DNA of 64,000 nt from Pseudomonas sp. TH15 (lineage in GTDB: Bacteria > Pseudomonadota > Gammaproteobacteria > Pseudomonadales > Pseudomonadaceae): positions 5,012,001-5,076,000 of the forward strand of contig NZ_JAEKEL010000001.1 in the NCBI RefSeq assembly GCF_016651105.1, given 5' to 3'. Position numbers and translations under genes: made by a program. Below the pieces are notes generated by a model that worked only from the letters and a program-made list of their open reading frames with translations, had not been told where the DNA came from and ran no database searches. Within the stretch, counting starts at the first letter, position 1. Every line of letters starts with the position of its first letter. Shown here piece by piece: positions 18,839 through 28,186 of this stretch.

Positions 18839-18902
18839 AAAAGATCGCAGCCTTCGGCAGCTCCTACGCGTCTGTGGGTGCCGCCGAAGGCTGCGATCTT
18901 TT
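18839..18902. repeat. Inverted repeat (GATCGCAGCCTTCGGC family)
   Basis: AAAAGATCGCAGCCTTCGGC and its inverse flank a short spacer (CAGCTCCTACGCG...). The same element appears at 33623-33696. Confidence 0.85.
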
Positions 18903-18912
18903 GCTTCACCCA

Positions 18913-18943
18913 CAAAAAACCCCAGCCTTTCGGCCGGGGTCCT
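18913..18943 (-). terminator. Intrinsic terminator of ppiD
   Basis: On the minus strand, ACCCCGGCCGAAAGGCTGGGG is followed by TTTTTTG, 27 bp after the ppiD stop. Confidence 0.85.
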
Positions 18944-18969
18944 TGTGTCGCGCAAAACTCAGTCAGCCA

Positions 18970-20841
18970 TCAGTAACGCTTGATGTCAGCTTCGCTTTCC
19001 AACTGCTTGCGGTAGGCCGCAAAGTCTTGCTGGCCAACACGCGAAGCGAGGAAGCGACGGTATTGAGCCTTCTCTTCATCGGTCGGCGCTGTGGCTTCGT
19101 TCACGCCGTTAAGACGCACGATCACCAGGCTACCATCGGCCAGGGTCACGCTGCTGAACGTCGGCTTGTCCTTGGCGGCTGGCTTAGGCATGCGGAACAG
19201 CGCTTGCAGCACGGTTGGGTCAACCCCTTCCTGCGCACGAGTGGCTGCTGCGGTGACTTTCCAGTTCTGGCCGTCGATCGCCTTGTCCAGCGGTGTCTTG
19301 CCATCGCGCAGGCTGGCGATCAGCTCATCAGCCTTGGTCTTGGCGGCAGCACTGGCGTGCTCCTTGGCCAATTGCGTGCGGATGCTGGCAGCCACGCTTT
19401 CCAACGGCAACTGCGAAGGCTTCAAATGCTCTTTGGCATGCAGCACGATCACGGTTTCCGGGTCCAGTTCGATGGCGGTGCTGTTGGCACCTTCATCCAG
19501 TACTTCTTGACTGAACGCTGCAGTGACTACGGCACGGTTGGCCGCAACACCTTCGCCACCTTCACGACCGAACGGTGCGGAAGTGTGAACGGTCAGTTTC
19601 AGGTCCTGCGCTGGCTGGGCCAGGTCAGAAGCTTCGAACGCGGAGTCTTCCAGTTGCTTGCTCGCCTCAACGAAACGCTGCTCGACCTGCTGGGTTTTCA
19701 GCTCGCGGGTCAGCTTGCCTTTGAGGCTGGCAAACGTTGGAACTTCCGGCGCTTCAACACCCAACAGCTTGATCAGGTGGAAACCGAAGTCGGTACGAAT
19801 TGGCTGGGATACTTGATCCTTGGTCAACGAGTACAGGGCTTTTTCGAACGCTGGATCGTAGACACCAGGACCGGCGTAACCGAGGTCACCACCGTTGTTC
19901 GCCGAACCCGGATCCTGGGAGAATTCCTTGGCCAGAGCCTCGAATTTCTCGCCTTTGGCCAGACGCGCCTGAACTTCTTCGATCTTGGCCTTGGCTTGCG
20001 CCTCGGTGACCTTGTCGTTCACTTCGATCAGAATGTGCGCAGCCCGGCGTTGTTCGGCCAGGTTGGCGGTTTCTTTCTGATAGGCCGCTTGCAGGTCTTC
20101 GTCTTTAACGCTGATTTCGTCGAAGAAGGAAGCCTTCTTCAACTCCAGGTAATCGATGACCACCTGATCCGGCGTCATGAATTCCTTGGCGTGCTCGTCG
20201 TAGTAAGCCTTGACCTCATCGTCGGTCAGCTTCACAGCTGCCGGGTCAACCTTGATGTTCAAGGAAGCGAAATCGCGAGTCTGTTTTTCCAGACGGGCGA
20301 AGGCCAGAACCTGTGCGTCGGTGACAAAACCACTACCCGCCAGGCCAGCGCGCAGCTGACCGATCAGCATTTCCTGAGCCAGCATCTGGCGGAATTGCAT
20401 GCGGCTGTAGCCCAACTGACGAATCACCTGGTCAAAACGCTCAGAACTGAACTTGCCGTCAGCCTGGAATTCAGGCGTCTGCAGGATCACTTGGTCCAAA
20501 GCAGCTTCGGAGAAAGCGAATTTCGATTTCTCTGCGCCTTGCAGCAGCAGTTTGCGATCGATCAGGCCTTTGAGGGCCGATTCGCGCAGCATTTTTTCGT
20601 CGAGCAAGGAAGCGTCGAAATCCTTACCAAGCTGTTGCATCAGCTGACGGCGTTGCATGTCGACAGCCTGGCTCAGCTCGTTCTGGCTGATCTCTTCGCC
20701 GTTGACCTTGGCCGCATCATTGCTGTGCGTCGTGGCCTTGAAAATGGCATCGAAACCGGTCAAAGCCATCAGTGCAACGATGACCCCGATAATGGTCTTG
20801 GCAATCCAGCCTTGTGAATTGTCCCTGATATTCTGCAGCAT
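18970..20841 (-). CDS. ppiD: Periplasmic folding chaperone PpiD (SurA/PpiC-like)
   Basis: This 623-residue inner-membrane-anchored chaperone has one N-terminal transmembrane helix (AKTIIGVIVALMALTGFDAIF, residues ~14-34), a SurA-N-like segment (VNGEEISQNEL, residues ~45-170) and a parvulin domain at about 265-360 (AAHILIEV, FEALAKEFSQDPGSANNGGDLG, FGFHLIKLL). A large C-terminal helical domain follows. PpiD helps outer-membrane and periplasmic proteins leaving the Sec translocon. The start has GGGGA before the ATG. It follows hupB with a tRNA-like relic and a terminator between them. Confidence 0.94.
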   Translation of the reverse strand: MLQNIRDNSQGWIAKTIIGVIVALMALTGFDAIFKATTHSNDAAKVNGEEISQNELSQAVDMQRRQLMQQLGKDFDASLLDEKMLRESALKGLIDRKLLLQGAEKSKFAFSEAALDQVILQTPEFQADGKFSSERFDQVIRQLGYSRMQFRQMLAQEMLIGQLRAGLAGSGFVTDAQVLAFARLEKQTRDFASLNIKVDPAAVKLTDDEVKAYYDEHAKEFMTPDQVVIDYLELKKASFFDEISVKDEDLQAAYQKETANLAEQRRAAHILIEVNDKVTEAQAKAKIEEVQARLAKGEKFEALAKEFSQDPGSANNGGDLGYAGPGVYDPAFEKALYSLTKDQVSQPIRTDFGFHLIKLLGVEAPEVPTFASLKGKLTRELKTQQVEQRFVEASKQLEDSAFEASDLAQPAQDLKLTVHTSAPFGREGGEGVAANRAVVTAAFSQEVLDEGANSTAIELDPETVIVLHAKEHLKPSQLPLESVAASIRTQLAKEHASAAAKTKADELIASLRDGKTPLDKAIDGQNWKVTAAATRAQEGVDPTVLQALFRMPKPAAKDKPTFSSVTLADGSLVIVRLNGVNEATAPTDEEKAQYRRFLASRVGQQDFAAYRKQLESEADIKRY

Positions 20842-20911
20842 GCGTCCCCCAGAAACGGTTGAACTTCAAAGTTAGGCAACCGTGGAGCGTGGGTAGAATC
20901 CGGATAGAAGA

Positions 20912-20935
20912 AAGGCGCATCCGAGGATGCGCCTT
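20912..20935 (-). terminator. Intrinsic terminator of hupB
   Basis: On the minus strand, AAGGCGCATCC and GGATGCGCCTT form an 11-bp stem followed by TCTTCT. It lies downstream of hupB and of the tRNA-like relic. Confidence 0.85.
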
Positions 20936-20943
20936 CTCGTAAC

Positions 20944-21021
20944 TGACGGAGCGGACCGAGGGCTCGAACATGCGACCCTCGGTGTCTCAGATCAGCGATA
21001 TGCTGACTGGACTACCGCTCC
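20944..21021 (-). pseudogene. tRNA-Asp-like relic
   Basis: A 78-nt sequence starts GGAGCGGTAGTCCAGT and ends TTCGAGCCCTCGGTCCGCTC-CG-TCA. The first ten bases, the 7-bp acceptor stem (GGAGCGG/CCGCTCC) and the T-arm region (GGGTCGC..GTTCGAG) closely resemble bacterial tRNA-Asp. The anticodon arm no longer pairs, no GTC anticodon is in place, and the 3' end is TCA instead of CCA. A different 8-bp stem (ACCGAGGG/CCCTCGGT) can form. I read it as a decayed tRNA gene lying in the hupB 3' untranslated region. Confidence 0.5.
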
Positions 21022-21074
21022 GCTGCCAGGTCAGGCATGACCCCGACCCGGATAGGCAAAAACCTGAATCGAAC

Positions 21075-21347
21075 TTAGTTGACAGCTTCTTTCAGTGCTT
21101 TACCGGCTTTGAAACCTGGTTTTTTAGCAGCTGCGATTTCCAGCGTCTTACCGGTCTGTGGGTTACGACCAATGCGAGCTGGACGATCAGTTACGGAGAA
21201 AGTACCGAAACCAACCAGAACAACAGAGTCGCCAGCCTTGAGAGCGCCAGTGACGGATTCGATTACAGCGTCCAGCGCACGGCCAGCAGCAGCTTTCGGG
21301 ATATCAGCGGATGCAGCGATAGCATCAATCAGTTCCGACTTGTTCAC
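21075..21347 (-). CDS. hupB: Nucleoid protein HU-beta
   Basis: This 90-residue HU protein is the usual length. It begins [18 protein letters not shown] from a GTG at 21347, with AGGGGA seven bases upstream; a longer reading frame upstream is not needed. [24 protein letters not shown] contains the beta-arm and its conserved Arg/Asn-Pro tip, which intercalates DNA. HU-beta bends DNA and shapes the nucleoid. It sits between lon and ppiD, as in many gammaproteobacteria, and has its own sigma-70-type promoter. Confidence 0.97.
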   Translation of the reverse strand: MNKSELIDAIAASADIPKAAAGRALDAVIESVTGALKAGDSVVLVGFGTFSVTDRPARIGRNPQTGKTLEIAAAKKPGFKAGKALKEAVN

Positions 21348-21442
21348 TCTAAGTCCCCTTATATCTATTTTGAGTATGATTCTAAGTTTTTTGGTGAAAG
21401 CAAAAACGAGTGCTGAATGGCCTACAGACACTTAAGAGCCGC

Positions 21443-21472
21443 TTTATAACAAGGGCTCTAAAAAGCTGTCAA
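21443..21472 (-). promoter_or_regulatory. Sigma-70 promoter of hupB
   Basis: On the minus strand TTGACA (21472-21467) and TATAAA (21448-21443) are separated by 18 bases. This is a near-consensus promoter about 95 bp before the hupB start and 25 bp after the lon stop. Confidence 0.8.
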
Positions 21473-21496
21473 GGAAGCCCCCCAGGCAAATGCGTA

Positions 21497-23893
21497 CTAA
21501 TGCGTGCTAATTCTTTCCTTAGAGTCAGACTCGCGTTTTTCATCCTTTGCAACTATCTCAGGAGCCACATCCGGTAAGGGCTCCGGCGCGTATTGCAGCG
21601 CAATTTGCAGGACCTCGTCAATCCATTTAACCGGTTTAATCTGTAGATCTTGCTTGATATTGTCAGGAATTTCCTTCAGATCGCGTACGTTCTCTTCAGG
21701 AATGATCACCGTCTTGATCCCGCCACGGTGTGCAGCGAGCAGTTTTTCTTTCAAACCGCCGATCGCCAATACCTGGCCACGCAAGGTGATTTCGCCGGTC
21801 ATGGCGACGTCTGCGCGTACAGGAATCCCGGTCAATGCTGACACCAGGGCCGTGCACATGCCTACACCAGCGCTAGGGCCGTCCTTCGGGGTCGCCCCTT
21901 CCGGCATATGGATGTGCGTGTCGCGCTTCTCGTGGAAGTCCAGGGGGATCCCCAGGCTCTTGGCACGGCTGCGGACAACGGTCAGGGCTGCGGTGATCGA
22001 TTCGACCATCACATCACCCAGCGAACCGGTCTTGATCAACTGGCCTTTACCCGGTACGACGGCAGCCTCGATGGTCAGCAACTCACCGCCCACCTGAGTC
22101 CACGCCAGGCCGGTCACTTGACCGATCTGATCCTGGGATTCAGCCAGGCCGTAGCGGAATTTACGCACACCCAGGAAGTGTTCCAGCATCTCGGCGGTGA
22201 CTTTCACCGAGAAGCGTTTCTCCATTGCATGCTCTTTGACCGTCTTGCGGCAAACCTTGGCAATCTGGCGCTCAAGCCCCCGTACACCGGCTTCGCGAGT
22301 GTAATAGCGGATGATGTCGCGGATCGCTTCGGCTTCGAATTCCAGCTCGCCTTTCTTCAAGCCGTTGGCAGCAATCTGCTTGGGCGAGAGGTATTTGACG
22401 GCGATGTTGATCTTCTCGTCTTCGGTGTAACCCGGCAGACGAATCACTTCCATCCGGTCCAGCAGCGCCGGTGGAATGTTCATGGAGTTGGAGGTGCAAA
22501 GGAACATCACATCGGATAGGTCGTAGTCGACTTCCAGATAGTGATCGTTGAAATTGTGGTTCTGCTCAGGGTCGAGCACTTCCAGCAACGCCGACGCCGG
22601 GTCACCGCGCATGTCGCTGCCCATTTTGTCGATTTCATCGAGCAGGAACAGCGGGTTGCGAACCCCCACCTTTGTCATCTTTTGAATCAATCTTCCTGGC
22701 ATCGAACCGATGTAAGTACGGCGATGACCACGAATTTCCGCTTCATCACGCACACCACCGAGGGCCATACGGACGAATTTGCGGTTAGTGGCGTGAGCAA
22801 TCGACTCCGCCAAGGAGGTTTTACCAACCCCTGGAGGACCGACCAGGCACAACACCGGACCACGAATTTTCTTCACGCGCTTTTGCACGGCGAGGTATTC
22901 GAGGATGCGTTCTTTGACTTCGTCCAGACCGTAGTGGTCGGCGTCGAGAATGTCTTCTGCACGGGCAAGGTCCAGACGCACCTTGCTCTGAGCCTTCCAC
23001 GGCACCTGAACCAGCCAGTCGATGTACGAACGCACCACTGTCGCTTCCGCAGACATTGGCGACATTTGTTTCAGCTTGTTCAGTTCGCCCTGGGCCTTGG
23101 CCAAGGCATCTTTGGGCAGGCCAGCGGCATCGATGCGCTTTTTCAGCTCTTCGATTTCGTTGTGGCCTTCCTCGCTGTCGCCGAGCTCTTTCTGAATGGC
23201 CTTCATCTGCTCATTCAGGTAGTACTCGCGCTGACTGCGCTCCATCTGTTTTTTGACGCGACCGCGAATACGTTTTTCGACTTGCAGCAGATCGATCTCG
23301 GCATCCAGCAACGCCAGAACGTGCTCGACCCGGGCCGACAAATCGATAATTTCGAGGATTTCCTGCTTCTGCTCGATCTTCAGGGCCATGTGCGCGGCCA
23401 TGGTGTCGACCAGGCGGCCTGGCTCGTCGATGCTATTGAGCGAGGACAGGACTTCAGCCGGGACTTTCTTGCCCAACTGCACATATTGTTCGAACTGAGC
23501 CAGCAGGCTGCGAACGAACACTTCCGATTCACGTTCCGGCGCGTCGACTTCGTCAATCAGCGAGACTTCGGCACGGCAGTGACCGTCCACTTCGCTGAAG
23601 CGCTCCACGGCGCCCCGCTGCTCACCTTCGACCAGAACCTTGACGGTGCCGTCAGGCAGCTTGAGCAGTTGCAGAACGGTCGCGATGGTACCTACGCGAT
23701 AAAGTGCTTCTTCACCGGGATCGTCGTCAGCAGGGTTTCTCTGAGCCAGCAGAAGGATCTGCTTGTCGCCCGTCATCGCAGCCTCGAGGGCTTCGATGGA
23801 TTTCTCGCGCCCCACGAACAGCGGGATAACCATGTGCGGATAAACCACAACATCACGCAATGGCAGGAGAGGCAATTCGATGGTTGTCTTCAT
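21497..23893 (-). CDS. lon: ATP-dependent protease Lon
   Basis: This is a full-length 798-residue LonA. It has an N-terminal substrate-binding domain (LPLLPLRDVVVYPHMVIPLFVGR), an AAA+ module with Walker A GPPGVGKTSL (~residues 355-364) and Walker B FLLDEIDKM, and a C-terminal peptidase domain with the Ser in PKDGPSAGVGM (~675) and the Lys in GGLKEKLLAAHRGG (~718). Lon degrades misfolded and regulatory proteins in the cytoplasm. The start has GAGG before the ATG. A heat-shock-type promoter lies ~60-90 bp upstream. Confidence 0.98.
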   Translation of the reverse strand: MKTTIELPLLPLRDVVVYPHMVIPLFVGREKSIEALEAAMTGDKQILLLAQRNPADDDPGEEALYRVGTIATVLQLLKLPDGTVKVLVEGEQRGAVERFSEVDGHCRAEVSLIDEVDAPERESEVFVRSLLAQFEQYVQLGKKVPAEVLSSLNSIDEPGRLVDTMAAHMALKIEQKQEILEIIDLSARVEHVLALLDAEIDLLQVEKRIRGRVKKQMERSQREYYLNEQMKAIQKELGDSEEGHNEIEELKKRIDAAGLPKDALAKAQGELNKLKQMSPMSAEATVVRSYIDWLVQVPWKAQSKVRLDLARAEDILDADHYGLDEVKERILEYLAVQKRVKKIRGPVLCLVGPPGVGKTSLAESIAHATNRKFVRMALGGVRDEAEIRGHRRTYIGSMPGRLIQKMTKVGVRNPLFLLDEIDKMGSDMRGDPASALLEVLDPEQNHNFNDHYLEVDYDLSDVMFLCTSNSMNIPPALLDRMEVIRLPGYTEDEKINIAVKYLSPKQIAANGLKKGELEFEAEAIRDIIRYYTREAGVRGLERQIAKVCRKTVKEHAMEKRFSVKVTAEMLEHFLGVRKFRYGLAESQDQIGQVTGLAWTQVGGELLTIEAAVVPGKGQLIKTGSLGDVMVESITAALTVVRSRAKSLGIPLDFHEKRDTHIHMPEGATPKDGPSAGVGMCTALVSALTGIPVRADVAMTGEITLRGQVLAIGGLKEKLLAAHRGGIKTVIIPEENVRDLKEIPDNIKQDLQIKPVKWIDEVLQIALQYAPEPLPDVAPEIVAKDEKRESDSKERISTH

Positions 23894-23951
23894 GATTTCG
23901 CCTCTACGGCGGCCATAAGGCCGTAAACAGATGGAAGTAAGCTTGAAACCA

Positions 23952-23980
23952 AGATGGGGGCTGCTTTCAAAAAAAACAAG
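23952..23980 (-). promoter_or_regulatory. Sigma-32 (RpoH) type promoter of lon
   Basis: On the minus strand CTTGTTT (23980-23974) and CCCCATCT (23959-23952) are 14 bases apart. The -10 matches the RpoH consensus CCCCATNT exactly and the -35 keeps CTTG. It lies ~60 bp before the lon start. Confidence 0.7.
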
Positions 23981-24013
23981 CGCAAAGAGGGTGTTAAAAC
24001 GCTTTAAAAGAAA

Positions 24014-24031
24014 AGGGGCCCGAAGGCCCCT
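24014..24031 (-). terminator. Intrinsic terminator of clpX
   Basis: On the minus strand AGGGGCC-TTCG-GGCCCCT is followed by TTTCTTTT, about 25 bp after the clpX stop. Confidence 0.8.
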
Positions 24032-24054
24032 CCTTTATTCCAGCAGCGCGACGC

Positions 24055-25338
24055 TTAAGCGTCTGGCGCAGCCTTGGCAGTCGGCTCACTGTTTTCGTAG
24101 ATATACAGTGGCTTGGACTTGCCTTCGATAACGCTTTCATCGATCACTACTTTACTCACCTCGGACTGCGAGGGGATTTCATACATAGTGTCGAGCAATA
24201 CACCTTCGAGAATCGAACGCAGTCCACGGGCACCGGTCTTGCGTTCCAGGGCACGTTTGGCGACCGATTTCAGTGCGTCGGCCCGGAATTCCAGGTCCAC
24301 GCCTTCCATCTCGAACAACTTGGCGTACTGCTTGGTCAGAGCATTTTTCGGCTCGGTGAGGATCTGCATCAAAGCAGCCTCATCAAGCTCGTCCAGCGTG
24401 GCAAGTACCGGCAGACGGCCGACGAATTCCGGAATCAGACCAAACTTGACCAAATCGTCAGGCTCGACTTCACGCAGGGATTCACCGACTTTCTTGCCTT
24501 CTTCCTTGCTGCGCACTTCTGCGTTGAAACCGATGCCACCCTTGGTGGAACGGTTTTGAATGACTTTCTCCAAACCGGAGAACGCACCACCGCAGATGAA
24601 CAGGATGTTACGGGTGTCGACCTGCAGGAATTCCTGCTGCGGATGCTTGCGACCACCTTGTGGCGGAACGGAAGCGACCGTGCCTTCGATCAACTTGAGC
24701 AAGGCTTGCTGCACGCCTTCACCGGAAACATCCCGGGTGATCGACGGGTTGTCAGACTTACGCGAGATCTTGTCGATCTCATCGATGTAGACAATGCCCA
24801 TCTGGGCTTTTTCTACGTCGTAATCGCACTTCTGCAGCAGCTTCTGAATGATGTTCTCGACATCTTCACCTACATAACCCGCCTCGGTGAGGGTGGTTGC
24901 GTCGGCGATGGTGAACGGAACGTTCAGCAAACGAGCCAGTGTTTCGGCAAGCAGGGTTTTACCCGAGCCTGTCGGGCCGATCAGCAAGATGTTGCTTTTG
25001 CCAAGTTCGACGTCGTCATTCTTTTTGTCACGCTGGTTCAGGCGCTTGTAGTGGTTGTACACCGCTACGGCCAGAACCTTCTTCGCACGTTCCTGACCAA
25101 TTACATACTGATCAAGGATGCCGCTGATTTCTTTAGGCGAAGGCAATTTATGCGCGCTGCTCTCGGCCTGGGCTTCCTGCACCTCCTCACGGATGATGTC
25201 GTTGCACAGGTCGACGCACTCGTCGCAAATAAAGACCGAGGGGCCGGCAATCAACTTACGCACTTCATGCTGGCTTTTGCCACAGAAGGAGCAATAGAGC
25301 AGCTTGCCGTTGTCCTCGCCGTTGCGGGTGTCAGTCAT
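24055..25338 (-). CDS. clpX: ClpX, ATP-dependent unfoldase of the ClpXP protease
   Basis: This is a 427-residue AAA+ protein. The start chosen ([16 protein letters not shown]) gives the family length; an upstream in-frame start would add 11 residues. The N-terminal zinc finger has four cysteines (YCSFCGKSQ and [10 protein letters not shown]). Walker A is [12 protein letters not shown], the Walker B region is [10 protein letters not shown], and the IGF motif (GGIGFNAEV) that docks ClpP is present. ClpX recognises tagged substrates and threads them into ClpP. It lies 112 bp downstream of clpP. Confidence 0.98.
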   Translation of the reverse strand: MTDTRNGEDNGKLLYCSFCGKSQHEVRKLIAGPSVFICDECVDLCNDIIREEVQEAQAESSAHKLPSPKEISGILDQYVIGQERAKKVLAVAVYNHYKRLNQRDKKNDDVELGKSNILLIGPTGSGKTLLAETLARLLNVPFTIADATTLTEAGYVGEDVENIIQKLLQKCDYDVEKAQMGIVYIDEIDKISRKSDNPSITRDVSGEGVQQALLKLIEGTVASVPPQGGRKHPQQEFLQVDTRNILFICGGAFSGLEKVIQNRSTKGGIGFNAEVRSKEEGKKVGESLREVEPDDLVKFGLIPEFVGRLPVLATLDELDEAALMQILTEPKNALTKQYAKLFEMEGVDLEFRADALKSVAKRALERKTGARGLRSILEGVLLDTMYEIPSQSEVSKVVIDESVIEGKSKPLYIYENSEPTAKAAPDA

Positions 25339-25386
25339 TCGTTCGATCCAAATCCGATAGGCTTGCAACACAAGATGAAGGCTATT

Positions 25387-25406
25387 GCGGGCTTTTTCAA
25401 GCCCGC
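25387..25406 (-). terminator. Hairpin between clpP and clpX
   Basis: GCGGGCT and AGCCCGC form a stem with a T/A-rich loop and no good T-run on the minus strand. It may attenuate or process the clpP-clpX transcript rather than end it. Confidence 0.45.
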
Positions 25407-25450
25407 TGGTGATCGGAGCAGCCGACCTAGCCTATTTTGAGCTGCTTATT

Positions 25451-26086
25451 TTAAGCGGGGCGCTGGCTGATCACTTCATCGATCAACCCATACTCACGCG
25501 CAGCTTCTGCACTCATGAAGTTATCGCGGTTGGTGTCACGCTCGATTTCTTCAAGAGTGTGCCCGCTATGCTTGGCCATCAGCGTGTTGAGACGCTCACG
25601 AATGAAGAGGATTTCCTTGGCATGGATTTCGATATCCGACGCCTGGCCCTGGAAACCGCCCAATGGCTGGTGAATCATCACACGCGAGTTCGGCAGGCAG
25701 AAACGCTTGCCAGGGGCACCGGCCGTCAGCAGGAACGCGCCCATGCTGCACGCTTGACCGATACAGGTGGTCGACACGTTTGGCTTGATGAACTGCATGG
25801 TGTCGTAGATCGACATGCCCGCCGTCACCGAACCGCCCGGGGAGTTGATATAGAGATGGATGTCCTTGTCCGGGTTTTCCGCTTCAAGGAACAGCAGTTG
25901 CGCACAGATCAGGTTGGCCATGTAGTCCTCTACCGGGCCAACCAGAAAGATCACTCGCTCCTTGAGAAGGCGCGAGTAAATGTCGTAAGCGCGCTCGCCA
26001 CGAGCAGACTGCTCGACAACCATCGGGACCAGGCCGCCTGCGGCCTGGATATCAGAGTTCTGCTGAATATACGAATTACGGAACAT
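25451..26086 (-). CDS. clpP: ClpP, proteolytic subunit
   Basis: This 211-residue serine protease forms the tetradecameric ClpXP/ClpAP chamber. The catalytic Ser lies in [13 protein letters not shown], the His in [10 protein letters not shown], and the Asp in the following region. [21 protein letters not shown] is the oxyanion-hole segment. A short N-terminal propeptide ([13 protein letters not shown]) is visible. It is the first gene of the clpP-clpX pair, downstream of tig. Confidence 0.98.
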   Translation of the reverse strand: MFRNSYIQQNSDIQAAGGLVPMVVEQSARGERAYDIYSRLLKERVIFLVGPVEDYMANLICAQLLFLEAENPDKDIHLYINSPGGSVTAGMSIYDTMQFIKPNVSTTCIGQACSMGAFLLTAGAPGKRFCLPNSRVMIHQPLGGFQGQASDIEIHAKEILFIRERLNTLMAKHSGHTLEEIERDTNRDNFMSAEAAREYGLIDEVISQRPA

Positions 26087-26125
26087 GCTCTGCAGTCACT
26101 CCCAAATAGTTATGTCTTGAATACG

Positions 26126-26153
26126 CATAAGCCAGCACGAAGGCTGGCTTATG
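26126..26153 (-). terminator. Hairpin between tig and clpP
   Basis: CATAAGCCAGC and GCTGGCTTATG form an 11-bp stem. The T-run is poor, so it may be a partial terminator allowing some read-through from tig into clpP. Confidence 0.5.
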
Positions 26154-26180
26154 GTGATTACTTCTTACCGCAAAAAGCGA

Positions 26181-27491
26181 TCAGTCGGCTTGTGGAGCTT
26201 CTGCCGGCTTGACTGCTTCTTCGTAAGAGACCGATTTGTCGGTCACGTTAGCCTTCTGCAGAACAGTATCCACAACTTGTTCTTCCAGCACAACCGAACG
26301 GACTTCGTTCAGTTGCTGGTCGTTCTTGTAGTACCAGGACACAACCTGCTCAGGCTCTTGGTAGGCCGAAGCCATTTCCTGAATCATTTCGCGAACGCGG
26401 GCTTCGTCTGGCTTGAGGTCGAATTGCTTGACCACTTCAGCCACGATCAGACCCAGAACAACGCGGCGCTTGGCTTGTTCTTCGAACAGCTCGGCCGGCA
26501 GTTGGTCAGGCTTGATGTTGCCGCCGAACTGCTGAACAGCCTGCACGCGCAGACGGTCAACTTCGTTGGACAGCAGAGCCTTAGGCACTTCGATCGGGTT
26601 GGTGGCCAGCAGACCGTCCATTACCTGATTCTTGACCTTGGATTTGATCGCCTGACGCAGTTCGCGCTCCATGTTCTTGCGAACTTCGGTGCGGAAGCCT
26701 TCCAGACCAGTTTCCTTGATGCCGAATTGAGCGAAGAATTCTTCGTTCAGCTCTGGCAGTTTTGGCTCGGAAACAGTGTTCACGGTAACGGTGAACTCAG
26801 CGGCTTTGCCAGCCAGGTCGAGGTTCTGATAGTCCTCTGGGAAGCTCAGGTTCAGAACGCGCTCTTCGCCGGCTTTAGCGCCAACCAGACCGTCTTCGAA
26901 ACCAGGGATCATGCGGCCGGAACCGATAACCAGCTGAGTGCCTTTGGCGGAACCGCCAGCGAACACTTCGCCGTCAACCTTGCCAACGAAATCGATGTTC
27001 AGTTGGTCGTCGTTCTGAGCAGCGCGATCGGCCACTTCGAAACGGGTGTTCTGCTTGCGCAGCACGTCCAGCATTTTGTCCAGATCAGCGTCAGCCACGT
27101 CAGCGCTCAGGCGCTCAACGGCGATACCGTCGAAACCGGCTACAGTGAACTCCGGGAACACTTCGAAAATTGCGACGTATTCCAGATCTTTGCCAGCTTC
27201 GATCGACTTAGGCTCGATCGAAGGAGCGCCAGCCGGGTTCAGCTTCTGCTCAACAACAGCTTCGTAGAAGGAGGACTGGATCACATCGCCTACGGCTTCC
27301 TGACGTGCATCAGCGCCAAAGCGACGCTTGATTTCACTCATTGGCACTTTGCCTGGACGGAAGCCAGCAATCTTGGCCTTTTGCGCGGTCTGCTGCAGAC
27401 GCTTGTTGACCTGAGTCTCGATGCGCTCAGCCGGCACGGTGATGCTCATGCGGCGCTCAAGAGCAGAAGTATTTTCAACAGAAACTTGCAT
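26181..27491 (-). CDS. tig: Trigger factor
   Basis: This 436-residue ribosome-associated chaperone and peptidyl-prolyl isomerase starts at [15 protein letters not shown], with GAGGAAT before the ATG. The ribosome-docking signature AGFRPGKVP is in the N-terminal domain (~residues 43-52). An FKBP-like domain lies at about 150-245 ([24 protein letters not shown]) and a long helical chaperone domain follows. It is the first gene of the tig-clpP-clpX-lon block. Confidence 0.98.
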   Translation of the reverse strand: MQVSVENTSALERRMSITVPAERIETQVNKRLQQTAQKAKIAGFRPGKVPMSEIKRRFGADARQEAVGDVIQSSFYEAVVEQKLNPAGAPSIEPKSIEAGKDLEYVAIFEVFPEFTVAGFDGIAVERLSADVADADLDKMLDVLRKQNTRFEVADRAAQNDDQLNIDFVGKVDGEVFAGGSAKGTQLVIGSGRMIPGFEDGLVGAKAGEERVLNLSFPEDYQNLDLAGKAAEFTVTVNTVSEPKLPELNEEFFAQFGIKETGLEGFRTEVRKNMERELRQAIKSKVKNQVMDGLLATNPIEVPKALLSNEVDRLRVQAVQQFGGNIKPDQLPAELFEEQAKRRVVLGLIVAEVVKQFDLKPDEARVREMIQEMASAYQEPEQVVSWYYKNDQQLNEVRSVVLEEQVVDTVLQKANVTDKSVSYEEAVKPAEAPQAD

Positions 27492-27855
27492 GGATATTCC
27501 TCGTTGCACAGACGTTAGCCGGCCGTTTCCGACCCCAGAATCAAGGGCATGCATTCTAGTGGGTCAAACTCAAGAAGTCACCCTACTGAAAACGGGTAAA
27601 AAAGCAGCAGGCAATTTATAGGCGAGGGACAAACGGTTGCGCCTCGCCCTGTTAGCAAATACAGCCAATGAAACCAGGGCTCTGCACCAACCCTTCTATA
27701 TAGAAGAAGTTGCCAATTATCTCCCTGACAGCCGATCTTGCGAGCAAGGCCGGCGGGTGGCGCGGCATCATCGAGAAACATAAATACGACGAAACACCCC
27801 GCCCCTGCGACCCAGAACCTGCAGCCGCTGATCACTCGAACCGCTAAAACAAAAA
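27492..27855. other. Intergenic region between the tRNA cluster and tig
   Basis: This is 364 bp with no convincing ORF. It presumably holds the tig promoter, but I could not pick a clear -35/-10 pair. Codon composition and lack of start signals argue against the short frames seen here. Confidence 0.5.
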
Positions 27856-27883
27856 AGGCGCCAGACTGTTAAATCTGGCGCCT
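27856..27883 (-). terminator. Terminator of the tRNA operon
   Basis: On the minus strand AGGCGCCAGAT and GTCTGGCGCCT form a stem followed by TTTTTGTTTT, ten bases after the tRNA-His 3' end. Confidence 0.9.
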
Positions 27884-27892
27884 CTCGAAATA

Positions 27893-27969
27893 TGGGGTGG
27901 ACGAAGGGGATCGAACCCTCGACAACGGGAGTCACAATCCCGTGCTCTACCAACTGAGCTACGCCCACC
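27893..27969 (-). tRNA. tRNA-His(GTG), second copy
   Basis: The cloverleaf reads GTGGGCGTAGCTCAGTTGG... with anticodon GTG in GGGATTGTGACTCCC. The acceptor GTGGGCG pairs with CGTCCAC, followed by discriminator C and encoded CCA. The extra G(-1) typical of tRNA-His is encoded at 27969. Confidence 0.96.
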
Positions 27970-28045
27970 ATAGTGCCTCACAAAGAAGCCAAAAAACTTC
28001 CTTGCTGCGCCCCCTTCAAGCCAACGGCCTGAGTGAAGCTGTATT

Positions 28046-28130
28046 TGGTGCGGATGAAGAGACTCGAACTCTTACACCTTGCGGCGCTGGAACCTAAATC
28101 CAGTGTGTCTACCAATTCCACCACATCCGC
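28046..28130 (-). tRNA. tRNA-Leu(TAG)
   Basis: This is an 85-nt class II tRNA, GCGGATGTGGTGGAATTGG..., with anticodon TAG in CTGGATTTAGGTTCCAG, a long variable arm and encoded CCA. Confidence 0.96.
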
Positions 28131-28150
28131 GCTTGAAGCTTTTAAAGCAA

Positions 28151-28177
28151 AGGCGCCAGACTATTAATCTGGCGCCT
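28151..28177 (-). terminator. Terminator-like hairpin inside the tRNA cluster
   Basis: AGGCGCCAGA-TTAATAG-TCTGGCGCCT, followed on the minus strand by TTGCTTT. It is nearly identical to the hairpin after the other tRNA-His, so each His copy carries its own hairpin. It may partly terminate before tRNA-Leu. Confidence 0.75.
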
Positions 28178-28186
28178 TTTAAAATA

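Noticed and set aside
22541-23926. 461-residue plus-strand frame opposite lon
   Set aside because: Shadow of a highly conserved gene, Phe/Leu/Gln-biased, no ribosome-binding site.
27578-27835. 85-residue minus-strand frame between tRNA-His and tig
   Set aside because: No start signal and no recognisable domain; runs into the tRNA terminator region.
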